DNA of 64,000 bases from Aphanocapsa sp. GSE-SYN-MK-11-07L (GTDB lineage Bacteria > Cyanobacteriota > Cyanobacteriia > Thermosynechococcales > Thermosynechococcaceae), in contig JAHHGS010000065.1 of the NCBI GenBank assembly GCA_019359715.1, positions 38,176-102,175 on the forward strand. The letters are read 5' to 3'. This document shows positions 1 through 9,114 of this stretch, one piece after another. Made by a program: the position numbers and the translations under genes. The notes under the pieces are model-generated. The model was not told the origin of the DNA. It saw nothing but the letters and a program-made list of their open reading frames with translations, and searched no databases. Positions within the stretch are counted from its first letter, which is position 1; the number at the start of each line of letters is the position of its first letter.

Positions 1-48
1 GTCTGGCAACCTTGGTGTGAGATTCTGAAATCTAGCAACGGCAGTTAA

Positions 49-1026
<978 letters not shown>

Positions 1027-1226
1027 ACAGCTTTTTGGTAACTCACTGATCACTCAATCTTTGTTCCAGTGTATTGGAATGCTATGTGACGCTACACGGC
1101 TTTTGCATGTAGCACCAGAATGGTTCACGCGACTTAGTTTTACTTATGGGTAGTCCTAAATCATTACTTAAATACCGCTACCCAATCGCTAATGCTCAGC
1201 GATCGCCTCTGAAATTGGAGCGGAGG

Positions 1227-1667
1227 TTATTGCTCCAGTTCCAAGGGCTGCACAAAGATTTCAGCCTCAGAGAAGGGGCAGATTTGGGGGAGTTGCTTGG
1301 GGTTGAGGGGTGTTTCTTTGCCCACCAGCAGTAGCCCATCTTCATAGCCAATGGCGATCGCCTGAAGCAAGTAGGGCTTGAGGCTGGGGTTTTGATCTAA
1401 GAGACGATTAATTTTACGCCGCTGCTCCTTGATCGTGTAAAACCAGCTTTTGGAACGAGCATTGGATTGGTAGTGCCACTTCAGGAGATGCCCCAGCAAA
1501 ACGCCTAAGCGATTTTCTAGCTCTTGCCGCTCTTGTCTGCCCAACGATTCAATCTCCTCAACCAGATTGTCAATATCCAGATCATCCAACTTTCCAGAGC
1601 GCAGTAGCTCAGCTTGTTGCTGTGTCCAAGCGTAGAAGTCTTGTTCATAGAGGGTTGTCGTTTGCAT
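1227..1667 (-). CDS. DUF29 family protein
   Basis: A 146-residue protein of the DUF29 family, which is abundant in cyanobacteria and has no assigned function. The N-terminal LYEQDFYAWTQQQAELLRSG and the following D-x-x-x-L-x-E-E-I-E-x-L segment are typical. The rest is helical and charged, with no signal peptide or membrane segment. An in-frame GTG lies nine bases upstream, but the ATG at 1667 is preceded by AGGTGA and is preferred. It stands between por and thrS and converges with por. Family members are often multi-copy, so the context says little about function. Confidence 0.85.
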   Translation of the reverse strand: MQTTTLYEQDFYAWTQQQAELLRSGKLDDLDIDNLVEEIESLGRQERQELENRLGVLLGHLLKWHYQSNARSKSWFYTIKEQRRKINRLLDQNPSLKPYLLQAIAIGYEDGLLLVGKETPLNPKQLPQICPFSEAEIFVQPLELEQ

Positions 1668-1754
1668 GGGCTTCACCTGCTAATTGTAATCATTGTGGCA
1701 TTTTGAACCTCATGTGAGACGCACTCCACCACCCCGGAAGGGGTCTACCACTTT

Positions 1755-1769
1755 TGCAAGAGGTCTATT
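1755..1769. repeat. Solo copy of the MITE terminal sequence
   Basis: The minus strand here reads aatagacctcttgca, identical over 15 bases to positions 21291-21305, the left end of the MITE-like element described below. Only one end is present, so this may be a relic of an element or a chance target-site similarity. It lies just downstream of the thrS stop codon. Confidence 0.45.
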
Positions 1770-3599
1770 CTACAACTGCTCTTGATTGAGAATGGCTGAC
1801 TGCAATTTTGTCAGCACTTCTGGCACAGCAATCACACCCAAGTCGCCAGAGGCGCGGGTGCGGAGGCTGAGGCTATTCGACTCGACTTCTTTGGCTCCGA
1901 CCACCGCCATGACCGGAATTTTTTGCTTTTCAGCATTGCGGATTTGCTTACCGAGGCGATCGCCATTGGTATCGACTTCCACCCGTAGTCCCTGGGCTAG
2001 CATTTGAGCCGCTACCTGTTGAGCAAAAGGCAGTTGCTCATCGCCGACGGGCAGCAACCGCACCTGCATAGGCGCTAACCAGAGCGGGAAATCGCCGGTA
2101 TACTCCTCAATGAGAATTCCGATTAGCCGCTCTAGGGAACCAAAGGGGGCGCGGTGGATCATGACCGGGCGCTGGCGAGTCCCATCTTCAGCCACATACT
2201 CCAGGTCGAACCGTTCTGGCAGAATGTAATCAACTTGAACCGTTCCCAACTGCCACTCCCGCTCTAGGGCATCTTGGAAAATAAAGTCCAGCTTTGGCCC
2301 ATAAAAGGCTGCTTCGCCAATGCCTTCAAAGTGCTCCATGCCGAGAGTTTCCACAGCCCGACGAATCGCTCCTTCTGCCTTACTCCAAGCTTCATCGGAG
2401 CCAATGTATTTGTCCGATGCCGGATCGCGGAAGCTGAGTCGAGCTTTAAAGTTCTTGAGCTGTAGCTGTTTGAACACAGTCAAGATTAAATCGACAACGC
2501 TCAGGAACTCAGCATCCAGTTGTTCAGGAGTAACAAACAGGTGAGAATCATCAACCGTAAAGCCGCGCACACGGGTCAATCCACCCAACTCACCCGATTG
2601 CTCGTAGCGATAGACGGTGCCAAACTCGGCTAGGCGCATCGGCAAATTGCGATAGGAGCGCAGTTCGCTTTTATAGATTTGAATGTGAAAGGGGCAGTTC
2701 ATCGGCTTCATCACAAACCCTTGTTCTGCCAGCCGATCGCCTTCGTTCTCGCTCATCAGCGGGAACATATCTTCTTTGTACTTTTGCCAATGCCCAGAGG
2801 TTTTGAACAAATCGACCCTGGAAATGTGGGGAGTGACAACGGGCAAATAACCCCGCTTCAGTTGCTCCTGCTTCAGAAAGTCTTCTAAAAGCGATCGCAA
2901 AACTGTCCCCTTGGGCGTCCACAGCGGTAGCCCCGGCCCGACTTGGTCACTAAACACAAACAGCCCCAGTTCTTTGCCCAGCTTGCGGTGGTCACGCTTG
3001 AGGGCTTCTTCTTTACGGCGCTGATATTCGGCTAATTGCGCTGGGGTTTCCCAGGCGGTGCCATAAATCCGCTGGAGTTGGGCTTTGGTTTCATCGCCGC
3101 GCCAGTAAGCGCCGGCCACGCTTTCGAGGGCGATCGCCTCTGGATTTAAATCTGCCGTGTTGGCAACGTGGGGGCCAGCGCACAAATCCCACCACTGATC
3201 GCCAAGGTGATAGATCGTAATTGGCTCTTGCAGTCCGGCTAAGATTTCTAGCTTGTAGGGTTCGTTGATCGCTTGAATCCGCCGCTCAGCCTCTTCTCGG
3301 CTGACTTCTTCTCGGCTGACGGGCAGCTTGCGCTTGATAATTTTGACCATTTCCTTTTGGATCGCTTTTAGATCCTTTTCGGTAAACGGTTCTGGGTTGT
3401 CGAAGTCGTAGTAGAACCCGTAGTCAATCCAAGGCCCAATTGTGACTTGCGCTTTTGGAAATAGCTTTTGCACCGCCATCGCCAGCACATGAGAGGTTGT
3501 GTGCCGGATTTGCTTCAGCGTTTCCGATTCGCCAGTCCGGGGCAGAGAAACGGGCGATGCTGGCGCAGCAATTGGGGCAGATGGCTCTGAAGCAGGCAT
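1770..3599 (-). CDS. thrS: Threonyl-tRNA synthetase, form lacking the TGS domain
   Basis: Charges tRNA-Thr with threonine. The editing domain is present, with HTTSH near residue 33 and CAGPH near residue 142 forming the usual HxxxH and CxxxH metal-site pattern. The class II catalytic core follows (zinc-ligand region MNCPFH, then IHRAPFGSLERLIGILIEEY), and then the C-terminal anticodon-binding domain. At 609 residues it is about 30-40 shorter than the E. coli type. The N-terminal TGS domain is replaced by a short Ala/Pro/Ser-rich leader, as in other cyanobacterial enzymes. The start is the ATG at 3599. Confidence 0.96.
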   Translation of the reverse strand: MPASEPSAPIAAPASPVSLPRTGESETLKQIRHTTSHVLAMAVQKLFPKAQVTIGPWIDYGFYYDFDNPEPFTEKDLKAIQKEMVKIIKRKLPVSREEVSREEAERRIQAINEPYKLEILAGLQEPITIYHLGDQWWDLCAGPHVANTADLNPEAIALESVAGAYWRGDETKAQLQRIYGTAWETPAQLAEYQRRKEEALKRDHRKLGKELGLFVFSDQVGPGLPLWTPKGTVLRSLLEDFLKQEQLKRGYLPVVTPHISRVDLFKTSGHWQKYKEDMFPLMSENEGDRLAEQGFVMKPMNCPFHIQIYKSELRSYRNLPMRLAEFGTVYRYEQSGELGGLTRVRGFTVDDSHLFVTPEQLDAEFLSVVDLILTVFKQLQLKNFKARLSFRDPASDKYIGSDEAWSKAEGAIRRAVETLGMEHFEGIGEAAFYGPKLDFIFQDALEREWQLGTVQVDYILPERFDLEYVAEDGTRQRPVMIHRAPFGSLERLIGILIEEYTGDFPLWLAPMQVRLLPVGDEQLPFAQQVAAQMLAQGLRVEVDTNGDRLGKQIRNAEKQKIPVMAVVGAKEVESNSLSLRTRASGDLGVIAVPEVLTKLQSAILNQEQL

Positions 3600-3768
3600 A
3601 ACGTAATCCTTAGATGCAAAAAGCGCTGTCGGGCTAGTTTCTATGATAATCTGCCCCTTTGCCGCTAGGGGATTTGAGAGTGGTCGCCGCTTGGAATTAC
3701 AAAAGGAAACCTTTTGTCCAATCTAAATCAGATCGCTATATCATGCGTGAAAGAGAGCGATCGCCGCA

Positions 3769-4905
3769 ATGAAACAGGTTTTAGTGATTGGTGGAGCCGG
3801 ACGGATTGGCCAGAGCGTTGCCGCCGATTTGTTGGCGTACAGTCCGGCCGAGGTGACAATTACAGGCCGCCATCCGAGTGTGGGTGAGCAGGTGGCCCAC
3901 CGGTTAGGGGTTAAATTTTTACGGCTTGAGCTGGCGGATCAGCCGGGACTAGTGCCGGCGATCGCTAGGGCTGATTTGGTCATTCACTGCGCGGGGCCGT
4001 TTTTGCATCGCGATAGCCGCGTTCTCAAAACCTGCCTCCAGCAGCAGGTCAATTACCTAGATGTCAGCGATCATCGCTCTTTTACGATCCAGTCTTTAGA
4101 TTATCGGGCAGCAGCCGAGCAGGCTGGAATGACTGCGGTTGTGAATACGGGCATTTTTCCGGGTATTTCTAACAGCATGGTGCGGCAAGATGTGGAAGCG
4201 CTTGACCGAGCTGACCAAATTCATCTCAGCTACGTGGTGGCCGGGTCGGGTGGAGCCGGACAAACAGTGATGAAAACCACCTTTTTGGGGCTACAGCACC
4301 CCTTCCCGGTCTGGCGACAGGGGGAGTGGCAGACCGTGATGCCCTACAGCGATCGCGAAATCGTCAAGTTTCCGGCTCCCTATGGGGCGGCTCCGGTTTA
4401 CTGGTTTGACATGCCGGAAGCCTACACGCTGCCCCAGGCTTTTCCGACTGTCCAAACCGTGGTGACAAAGTTTGGCTCATTGCCGGATGTTTACAATCAC
4501 ATCACCTGGGCGATCGCCCATCAGTTGCCCAAGACCTGGCTCCAAAATCCAGCAGTGCAAAATTTTTTGGCCTGGGGGAGTTACACCACAACTCAAGTCA
4601 CCGATCGCTGGAGCGGAGTTGGGGTGGCAATTTGCTCCCAAGTTGAGGGAGTTAAAAATAGTCAACCTGCCACCGTCTCTTCCAGCTTGTTTTTGCCCGA
4701 CACGGCGATCGCGGCTGGCTACGGCACCGGCAGTTTGGCCCAGTTGCTATTGACCGGAGAACTGAATCAGCCTGGCGTTTGGACGGTGGAAGAAGTTTTG
4801 CCGACGGCTTTGTTTGCGCGAGTCATGGGTCAGCGCAATGTCACAATTAATCAGGTGACTAATCTCAGAACCCAAATCGGAAGCTCGCTACCAGATTCCC
4901 TATGA
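3769..4905 (+). CDS. Saccharopine dehydrogenase-like NAD(P)-binding oxidoreductase
   Basis: A 378-residue protein with an N-terminal Rossmann fold: VLVIGGAGRIGQSVAADLL at residues 4-22, followed by a strand ending in TGRH. The segment CAGPFLHRDSRVLKTCLQQQ and then YLDVSDHRSFT is typical of the saccharopine dehydrogenase / carboxynorspermidine dehydrogenase-like superfamily. The actual substrate is unknown. In cyanobacteria such proteins are commonly annotated only by fold. Its stop overlaps the next gene's start in ATGA, so the two genes are probably co-translated. That partner is a membrane protein, which hints at a lipid- or membrane-related role, but this is inference. Confidence 0.8.
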   Translation: MKQVLVIGGAGRIGQSVAADLLAYSPAEVTITGRHPSVGEQVAHRLGVKFLRLELADQPGLVPAIARADLVIHCAGPFLHRDSRVLKTCLQQQVNYLDVSDHRSFTIQSLDYRAAAEQAGMTAVVNTGIFPGISNSMVRQDVEALDRADQIHLSYVVAGSGGAGQTVMKTTFLGLQHPFPVWRQGEWQTVMPYSDREIVKFPAPYGAAPVYWFDMPEAYTLPQAFPTVQTVVTKFGSLPDVYNHITWAIAHQLPKTWLQNPAVQNFLAWGSYTTTQVTDRWSGVGVAICSQVEGVKNSQPATVSSSLFLPDTAIAAGYGTGSLAQLLLTGELNQPGVWTVEEVLPTALFARVMGQRNVTINQVTNLRTQIGSSLPDSL

Positions 4906-6311
4906 AGTCTTTAGTTCGTGTTCGTCCTCAGCGCCTTTGGTTTGAACGAGTCATGGCGATCGTCGCTACAGCCAATCTGGGGTTGGTCTTGTTTGACCTC
5001 AGCTATGTCCCCTGGCGAGACTTTTGGCTCCAAGGCAAAATTCAAATTCCCTTGATTAAAGTTGGGGTCAGGCTGCAAATGCCGCCTCAAATTACCGAGT
5101 GGTATGACCCAATTAAAGGGATTGAACCCTACCGGGAAACCCAGCAATATTTAGAAACTGTCCAACAGCTCCAGCAGCAGGTGAATCAGTTTGGGCTAGA
5201 GTCGCCCCAAGCGCAAGCCACCCTCAACCGCTTGGGCAAACTCAGCAGTGAAATGATTGAAACCAATCCATTTCAGTTGGCCAACAAAAGTGGGGCCTTA
5301 GAGAAGATCAAAAGCAGAATGCGATCGCGAATTTTTGGCACAACTGTCAATACCTCGGCTCGTCAATCTTTCAACATTTTTTGGAGTTCAAAATACCTCA
5401 CTCCGGCCACTTGGTCAAAAGAGATAACTTGGTTCAACGCCCAAATTGTCCCCCTAATTCAAACCAACTACTTTCGCTCTCTCGATGAGACGGGCAACTT
5501 TACTGATGATTTTGGTCAACTAGACATTTGGTTCAACGTCCTGTTTGCCCTAGAGTTCGCTGCCCGGACGTTTGTGATTAGCCGCCGCCATCCGGGTTTA
5601 AGCTGGCGAGATGCGATGCTGTGGCGCTGGTACGATGTGCTGCTGTTCTTTCCGTTTTGGCTGTTTCTACCCTCTTGGGGCTGGTTGCGAATTATTCCGG
5701 TTGAAATTCGGCTGCATCAAGCCAAATTAGTCAACCTAGAGCGGATTAGGCGGCAGGTAACGCAGGGGTTTGTGACCAGCATTGCCCAAGAGCTGAGTCA
5801 GGCAGTCGTGCTCCAAGTGCTGAGTCAAGTTCAGGCAACCCTGCGGCGGGGAGATTTTTCCTGGTTGCTCCAGCCAGCGCAATCCCAAGCTTTGACTAAA
5901 TATCAGCCAGATAGCGTCAATGAAGTGGCGGCGATCGCCAGCCTCTTGGTCAAAGTCACCGTTTATGATGTGTTGCCTCGCATCCAACCCGATGTAGAAG
6001 CGATTCTGCGCCACAACATTGAACAAATTTTAAGCCAGGCTCCTGCCTACAGCACCCTTAAGAGCTTGCCTGGTTTGGGAGGATTGCCCAGCCAATTAAC
6101 CGAGCGTCTAGCGACAGAAATTGTTCAGTCTACCTACAACATTCTGACCAGCTCAATGGCTGATTCAGTCGGAGCAGAGCTAACCCAGAATTTAGTCCAG
6201 CACGTTCAACAGGCGCTCATCAGCGAGTTGCGGCAGCAGCAAGTCTTAACAGAAGTGCAAATTTTAGTCAGCGAATGGCTCGAAAAAGTCAAACATAGCT
6301 ACGGTAAATGA
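4902..6311 (+). CDS. Conserved hypothetical membrane protein
   Basis: 469 residues, not recognised beyond looking cyanobacterial. A hydrophobic segment lies near residues 17-36. A Gln-rich, probably helical stretch follows (around residues 75-105). A second strongly hydrophobic, Trp/Phe-rich region is near residues 245-270 (DVLLFFPFWLFLPSWGWL). The C-terminal 200 residues are amphipathic and helical. Translation probably couples to the upstream dehydrogenase through the ATGA overlap. No catalytic motif is visible. It may be a membrane scaffold or channel-related protein, but no function can be assigned. Confidence 0.7.
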   Translation: MKSLVRVRPQRLWFERVMAIVATANLGLVLFDLSYVPWRDFWLQGKIQIPLIKVGVRLQMPPQITEWYDPIKGIEPYRETQQYLETVQQLQQQVNQFGLESPQAQATLNRLGKLSSEMIETNPFQLANKSGALEKIKSRMRSRIFGTTVNTSARQSFNIFWSSKYLTPATWSKEITWFNAQIVPLIQTNYFRSLDETGNFTDDFGQLDIWFNVLFALEFAARTFVISRRHPGLSWRDAMLWRWYDVLLFFPFWLFLPSWGWLRIIPVEIRLHQAKLVNLERIRRQVTQGFVTSIAQELSQAVVLQVLSQVQATLRRGDFSWLLQPAQSQALTKYQPDSVNEVAAIASLLVKVTVYDVLPRIQPDVEAILRHNIEQILSQAPAYSTLKSLPGLGGLPSQLTERLATEIVQSTYNILTSSMADSVGAELTQNLVQHVQQALISELRQQQVLTEVQILVSEWLEKVKHSYGK

Positions 6312-6342
6312 TGATTCGTGCTCAATAATTTCACTGAACAAT

Positions 6343-6786
6343 ATGCGTCAAGAATTTGTCGATCGGTTTAATGCCCTGCTTTCAGAAAAGCGACAAGGAC
6401 TGTGGAAAGATGGTTGGGTTTACGGTCGGCTAAAGCAAGAATTTGACCTGCAACCCGATGAACTAGACGCCATGGCAACCGGATTAGGATTCAAGTACAA
6501 ATGGAATCCAATGCTGAAAGAGATTTTAGAGCAACAGTGGCAAAAAGAAGAACCCCGCTGGCTGGAGCAAAAGCTGAATCAACTGCAAGCAGAGGTCTCC
6601 GCCAAACGACAAGCCGCCAGCATTGACCGCAAAATCGCCACTTTACTGGCTGAACTGGAAACTTCCGGTGGACTGAGACAACAACTCACCGATGTCGAAC
6701 GGGCGCTCATCTCTCTGATTCTCAAAATGAGTGAAGACGAACAAATCTGGTTACTAGAAATAATTTTCAATCGCTATAAACAGTGA
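6343..6786 (+). CDS. Small hypothetical protein, helical
   Basis: 147 residues, acidic and basic helices with no signal peptide or membrane segment. The N-terminal part (RFNALLSEKRQGLWKDGWVYGRLKQEFDLQP) looks like a folded helical domain. The middle (residues 60-110) is a charged coiled-coil-like helix. It begins 31 bases after the membrane-protein gene and could be the third gene of that unit. No family is recognised. Base composition and codon use match the neighbours, which supports it as a real gene. Confidence 0.6.
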   Translation: MRQEFVDRFNALLSEKRQGLWKDGWVYGRLKQEFDLQPDELDAMATGLGFKYKWNPMLKEILEQQWQKEEPRWLEQKLNQLQAEVSAKRQAASIDRKIATLLAELETSGGLRQQLTDVERALISLILKMSEDEQIWLLEIIFNRYKQ

Positions 6787-6802
6787 CTAGCAGGGTTGCC
6801 CT

Positions 6803-7891
6803 TTAGAGGACTTCTGCCAGAGTCATTAGCAAACGCTGGTTTTCGGCTTCCGTGCGGACTGCCACCCGAAAATAGCGATCGCCCAATTCTGGAAAACTCT
6901 GGCAGTCACGGATCAAAATTTGGGCGTGTTGCAGCAATTTTGCCTGCACTTGCTCCACAGGGCGCTGGCACTCCACCAACAAAAAATTTGCTGCCCCTGG
7001 CAGTGGCGTCAGTCCCGGTAGGGCAGTTAAGCCGTTGTAGAGTTGTGCTCTAGCTGGAGGGAGCCAGGCCCACGTTCGAGCTTGAAACTCAGTATCAGCC
7101 AAAATGGCCTGAGTCGCTGCTTCAGCCAAAACGTTTACCGGCCAGGGATCTCGCCACTGCTGCCAGCGTTGCAGCCGCTCAGGCTGAGCGATCGCGTAGC
7201 CAATTCGCAATCCTGGCAGGCTGTAGAACTTGGTCAGCGATCGCAAAATGACCAAATTTTCATACTCTGGCACCAGATCAATCAGGCTTTGCTGCTCTGT
7301 CGGGGGCAGAAAATCCATAAATGCCTCATCGACCACAACCAAAGCAAATCGCTCTAGCCAGGGACGCAAACTCTCTAGGGAGAATAGCAACCCGGTCGGG
7401 TTATGGGGGTTATTCAGTAATAGTCCGAGTTGATTTGAAGATTGCTCGGTCAGGCTCAAACAACCAGCCAAGGCTTCTGCTGCGTCCAAAGATTGGCTAT
7501 TTGTGGCAATCGGCAATGGGTATGGACGGACTGATCCCGAAAACGCCTGCATTGCCCGCCCATAATCGCCAAAGGCGGGGGTTAGGAGGAGGGTTTGCTC
7601 AAGTTGAGCCAATTCTCGCCCTGCCCAAGTCAGTAACTCTGCCGAACCGTTGCCTGGAAGCACCCAGTCAGGATTCAGGTGATGATAGTTGGCCAAGCTT
7701 TGGCGCAATGAACTGTAGCTGGGATCTGGATAGGCACTCAGGCGATCGCAAGCAGCCTGAATCGCGGCGATCGCTGACTGGGGCGGCCCCAAAGGATTAA
7801 TGCTGGCAGAAAAATCTAGAATCAAACTTAGAGGGCAACCGGCAAGCGCCGCCGCCCAAGCCAAGTTACCCCCATGTAGCGGTCGTGACAA
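6803..7891 (-). CDS. cobD: Threonine-phosphate decarboxylase-like PLP enzyme (cobalamin biosynthesis)
   Basis: A 362-residue fold-type I aminotransferase-like protein. CobD makes aminopropanol phosphate from threonine phosphate for the cobamide nucleotide loop. The N-terminal HGGNLAWAA and the DFSASINPLGPP segment are diagnostic of the CobD/CobC group. NNPHNPTG is the substrate/PLP loop, VVDEAFMDF the PLP-binding Asp, and SLTKFYSLPGLRIGYAIA holds the Schiff-base lysine and the phosphate-binding arginine. The start is a TTG at 7891 with AGGA eight bases upstream; no in-frame ATG fits the family N terminus. Histidinol-phosphate aminotransferase is the closest alternative. Confidence 0.85.
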   Translation of the reverse strand: MSRPLHGGNLAWAAALAGCPLSLILDFSASINPLGPPQSAIAAIQAACDRLSAYPDPSYSSLRQSLANYHHLNPDWVLPGNGSAELLTWAGRELAQLEQTLLLTPAFGDYGRAMQAFSGSVRPYPLPIATNSQSLDAAEALAGCLSLTEQSSNQLGLLLNNPHNPTGLLFSLESLRPWLERFALVVVDEAFMDFLPPTEQQSLIDLVPEYENLVILRSLTKFYSLPGLRIGYAIAQPERLQRWQQWRDPWPVNVLAEAATQAILADTEFQARTWAWLPPARAQLYNGLTALPGLTPLPGAANFLLVECQRPVEQVQAKLLQHAQILIRDCQSFPELGDRYFRVAVRTEAENQRLLMTLAEVL

Positions 7892-7927
7892 AGATTTTTC
7901 CTAGAACGAGCAACTACAGTCTTAGTC

Positions 7928-7974
7928 AACAATTTCGAGTAGCGTCAGCGATGCTGACGCTACTCGAAATTGTT
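7928..7974. terminator. Perfect 22-bp inverted repeat downstream of hup
   Basis: Arms at 7928-7949 and 7953-7974 are exactly complementary over 22 bp with a 3-base loop (GAT at 7950-7952). It lies 25 bp after the hup stop and upstream of cobD, both on the minus strand. It probably ends hup transcription, but no T-run follows on the minus strand, so it could instead be a palindromic repeat element or an RNA-processing signal. Confidence 0.55.
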
Positions 7975-7999
7975 AAAAATTGGAGACTACCAGAAACGT

Positions 8000-8305
8000 T
8001 TACTTCTTTTTGCCCTTGGCAGGAGCAGGCGGTGGAGCCACCTTTTCCTTGAACAACTTTCCGGCAGAAAAAGCGGGCACCTTGGTGGCTGGAATCTCCA
8101 TTTTGGCCCCAGTTTTAGGATTACGCCCTTCTCTGGCTTTACGCTCGCGGGGCTCAAAAGAGCCAAACCCGACTAGCGTAACTTTATTGCCCGTAGAAAC
8201 AGCTTCCACAATTGCTTCTAGTGCAGCCGATAAAACAGCATCTGCTTGCTTTTTGGTCACGCTAGCCTTGTCAGCAACTGCGTCTACCAATTCTCCTTTG
8301 TTCAT
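8000..8305 (-). CDS. hup: HU-family DNA-binding protein
   Basis: A 101-residue nucleoid-associated protein that binds and bends DNA as a dimer. MNKGELVDAVADKASVTKKQ is the classic HU N terminus. GFGSFEPRERKAREGRNPKTG (residues 47-67) is the signature that leads into the DNA-wrapping beta arms, and FSAGKLFKEKV is the C-terminal helix. It is about ten residues longer than the standard 90-residue HU because of a Pro/Ala/Lys tail (APPPAPAKGKKK). A strong GAGGAG precedes the ATG at 8305. The 750-bp AT-rich region upstream probably holds the promoter. Confidence 0.96.
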   Translation of the reverse strand: MNKGELVDAVADKASVTKKQADAVLSAALEAIVEAVSTGNKVTLVGFGSFEPRERKAREGRNPKTGAKMEIPATKVPAFSAGKLFKEKVAPPPAPAKGKKK

Positions 8306-9060
8306 GCGTTTAGCTCCTCTTAAAGGTTGACTTTCTGGGCTTTACTCAGTGACTTGTAACTCCGAATCTTCCGCCTTTGGCAACAAACTAAAGACTTAGA
8401 TTTTCTAACTGGTGAGAAAACTTGAGCCAAAATGGCTGAAAGTCTCACAGCCTCGAAGTTCCGATGCCTTATTCTAGAATAGCCAAGACGGATATGGATC
8501 GTTGAAACCTTTAAGATATATGGATCTCAGGGTTTTCTATGCATTTTATGCTCAAATTGCGCTTAAAGAATATTTTTTAATTAAGCTGAAACCTTTGTAA
8601 ATCAAGCTTTTTAGCGTGAGTTCAAGTTGTCTGAGCTGCCAAATTTTCAACCCGATCGCAGACACTAATTTTTGGGGTGCAATGGCAAAAAAGCGAGCAA
8701 GCAGTTACATTCCTTTACGTTAATCGCTTTAATTTTGCTCACTCCTGCCTCTTTTAACCCGTCGCAATTATGTTTTGCGGGCGATCGCATAACCACCTCA
8801 GTCGAAAAATTGCCGCCAGTAACTATTTTTAATTCTGCAAATTAATTTCAGATAAAAGCCATCTTTCAAAAATAGGTTCTGAGGGTGCGAAGTAATCCTT
8901 CAGATTCTAGGCTTCGACCTGAGCGCTTAGCCGGAGGTAAGAACCGGATTAGAAGTCACCAGAATTGATTGGGCTTTCTATGATTTGTACACGAGACATT
9001 ATGAGCGATCGCTCCCAACCCGTCATGAGCATCTCTTTTCAAAGTAGGTCACACAAAAGT
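8306..9060. other. Long AT-rich intergenic region between hup and pilQ
   Basis: About 750 bp with no supported gene. Both flanking genes are on the minus strand, so this holds the hup promoter and leader at its low end and the pilQ downstream region at its high end. The stretch 8500-8600 is notably AT-rich. A short imperfect repeat, CCGG-AGGTAAGAA-CCGG, lies near 8932-8948. No tRNA or known small RNA could be identified by eye. Confidence 0.5.
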
Positions 9061-9090
9061 CGATGAGTAGGGATAACTCCCTACTCATCG
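9061..9090 (-). terminator. Terminator of the pilMNOQ operon
   Basis: A perfect 13-bp inverted repeat, arms 9061-9073 and 9078-9090 with a TAAC loop. Read on the minus strand it is followed by ACTTTTGTG, a short T-run. It lies 25 bp past the pilQ stop and fits a factor-independent terminator. Confidence 0.8.
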
Positions 9091-9114
9091 ATCGGATTGA
9101 GTGCCACATTGGCT

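Noticed and set aside
1146..1334. 62-codon plus-strand frame overlapping the DUF29 gene end
   Set aside because: Its second half is antisense to DUF29 and it has no ribosome site.
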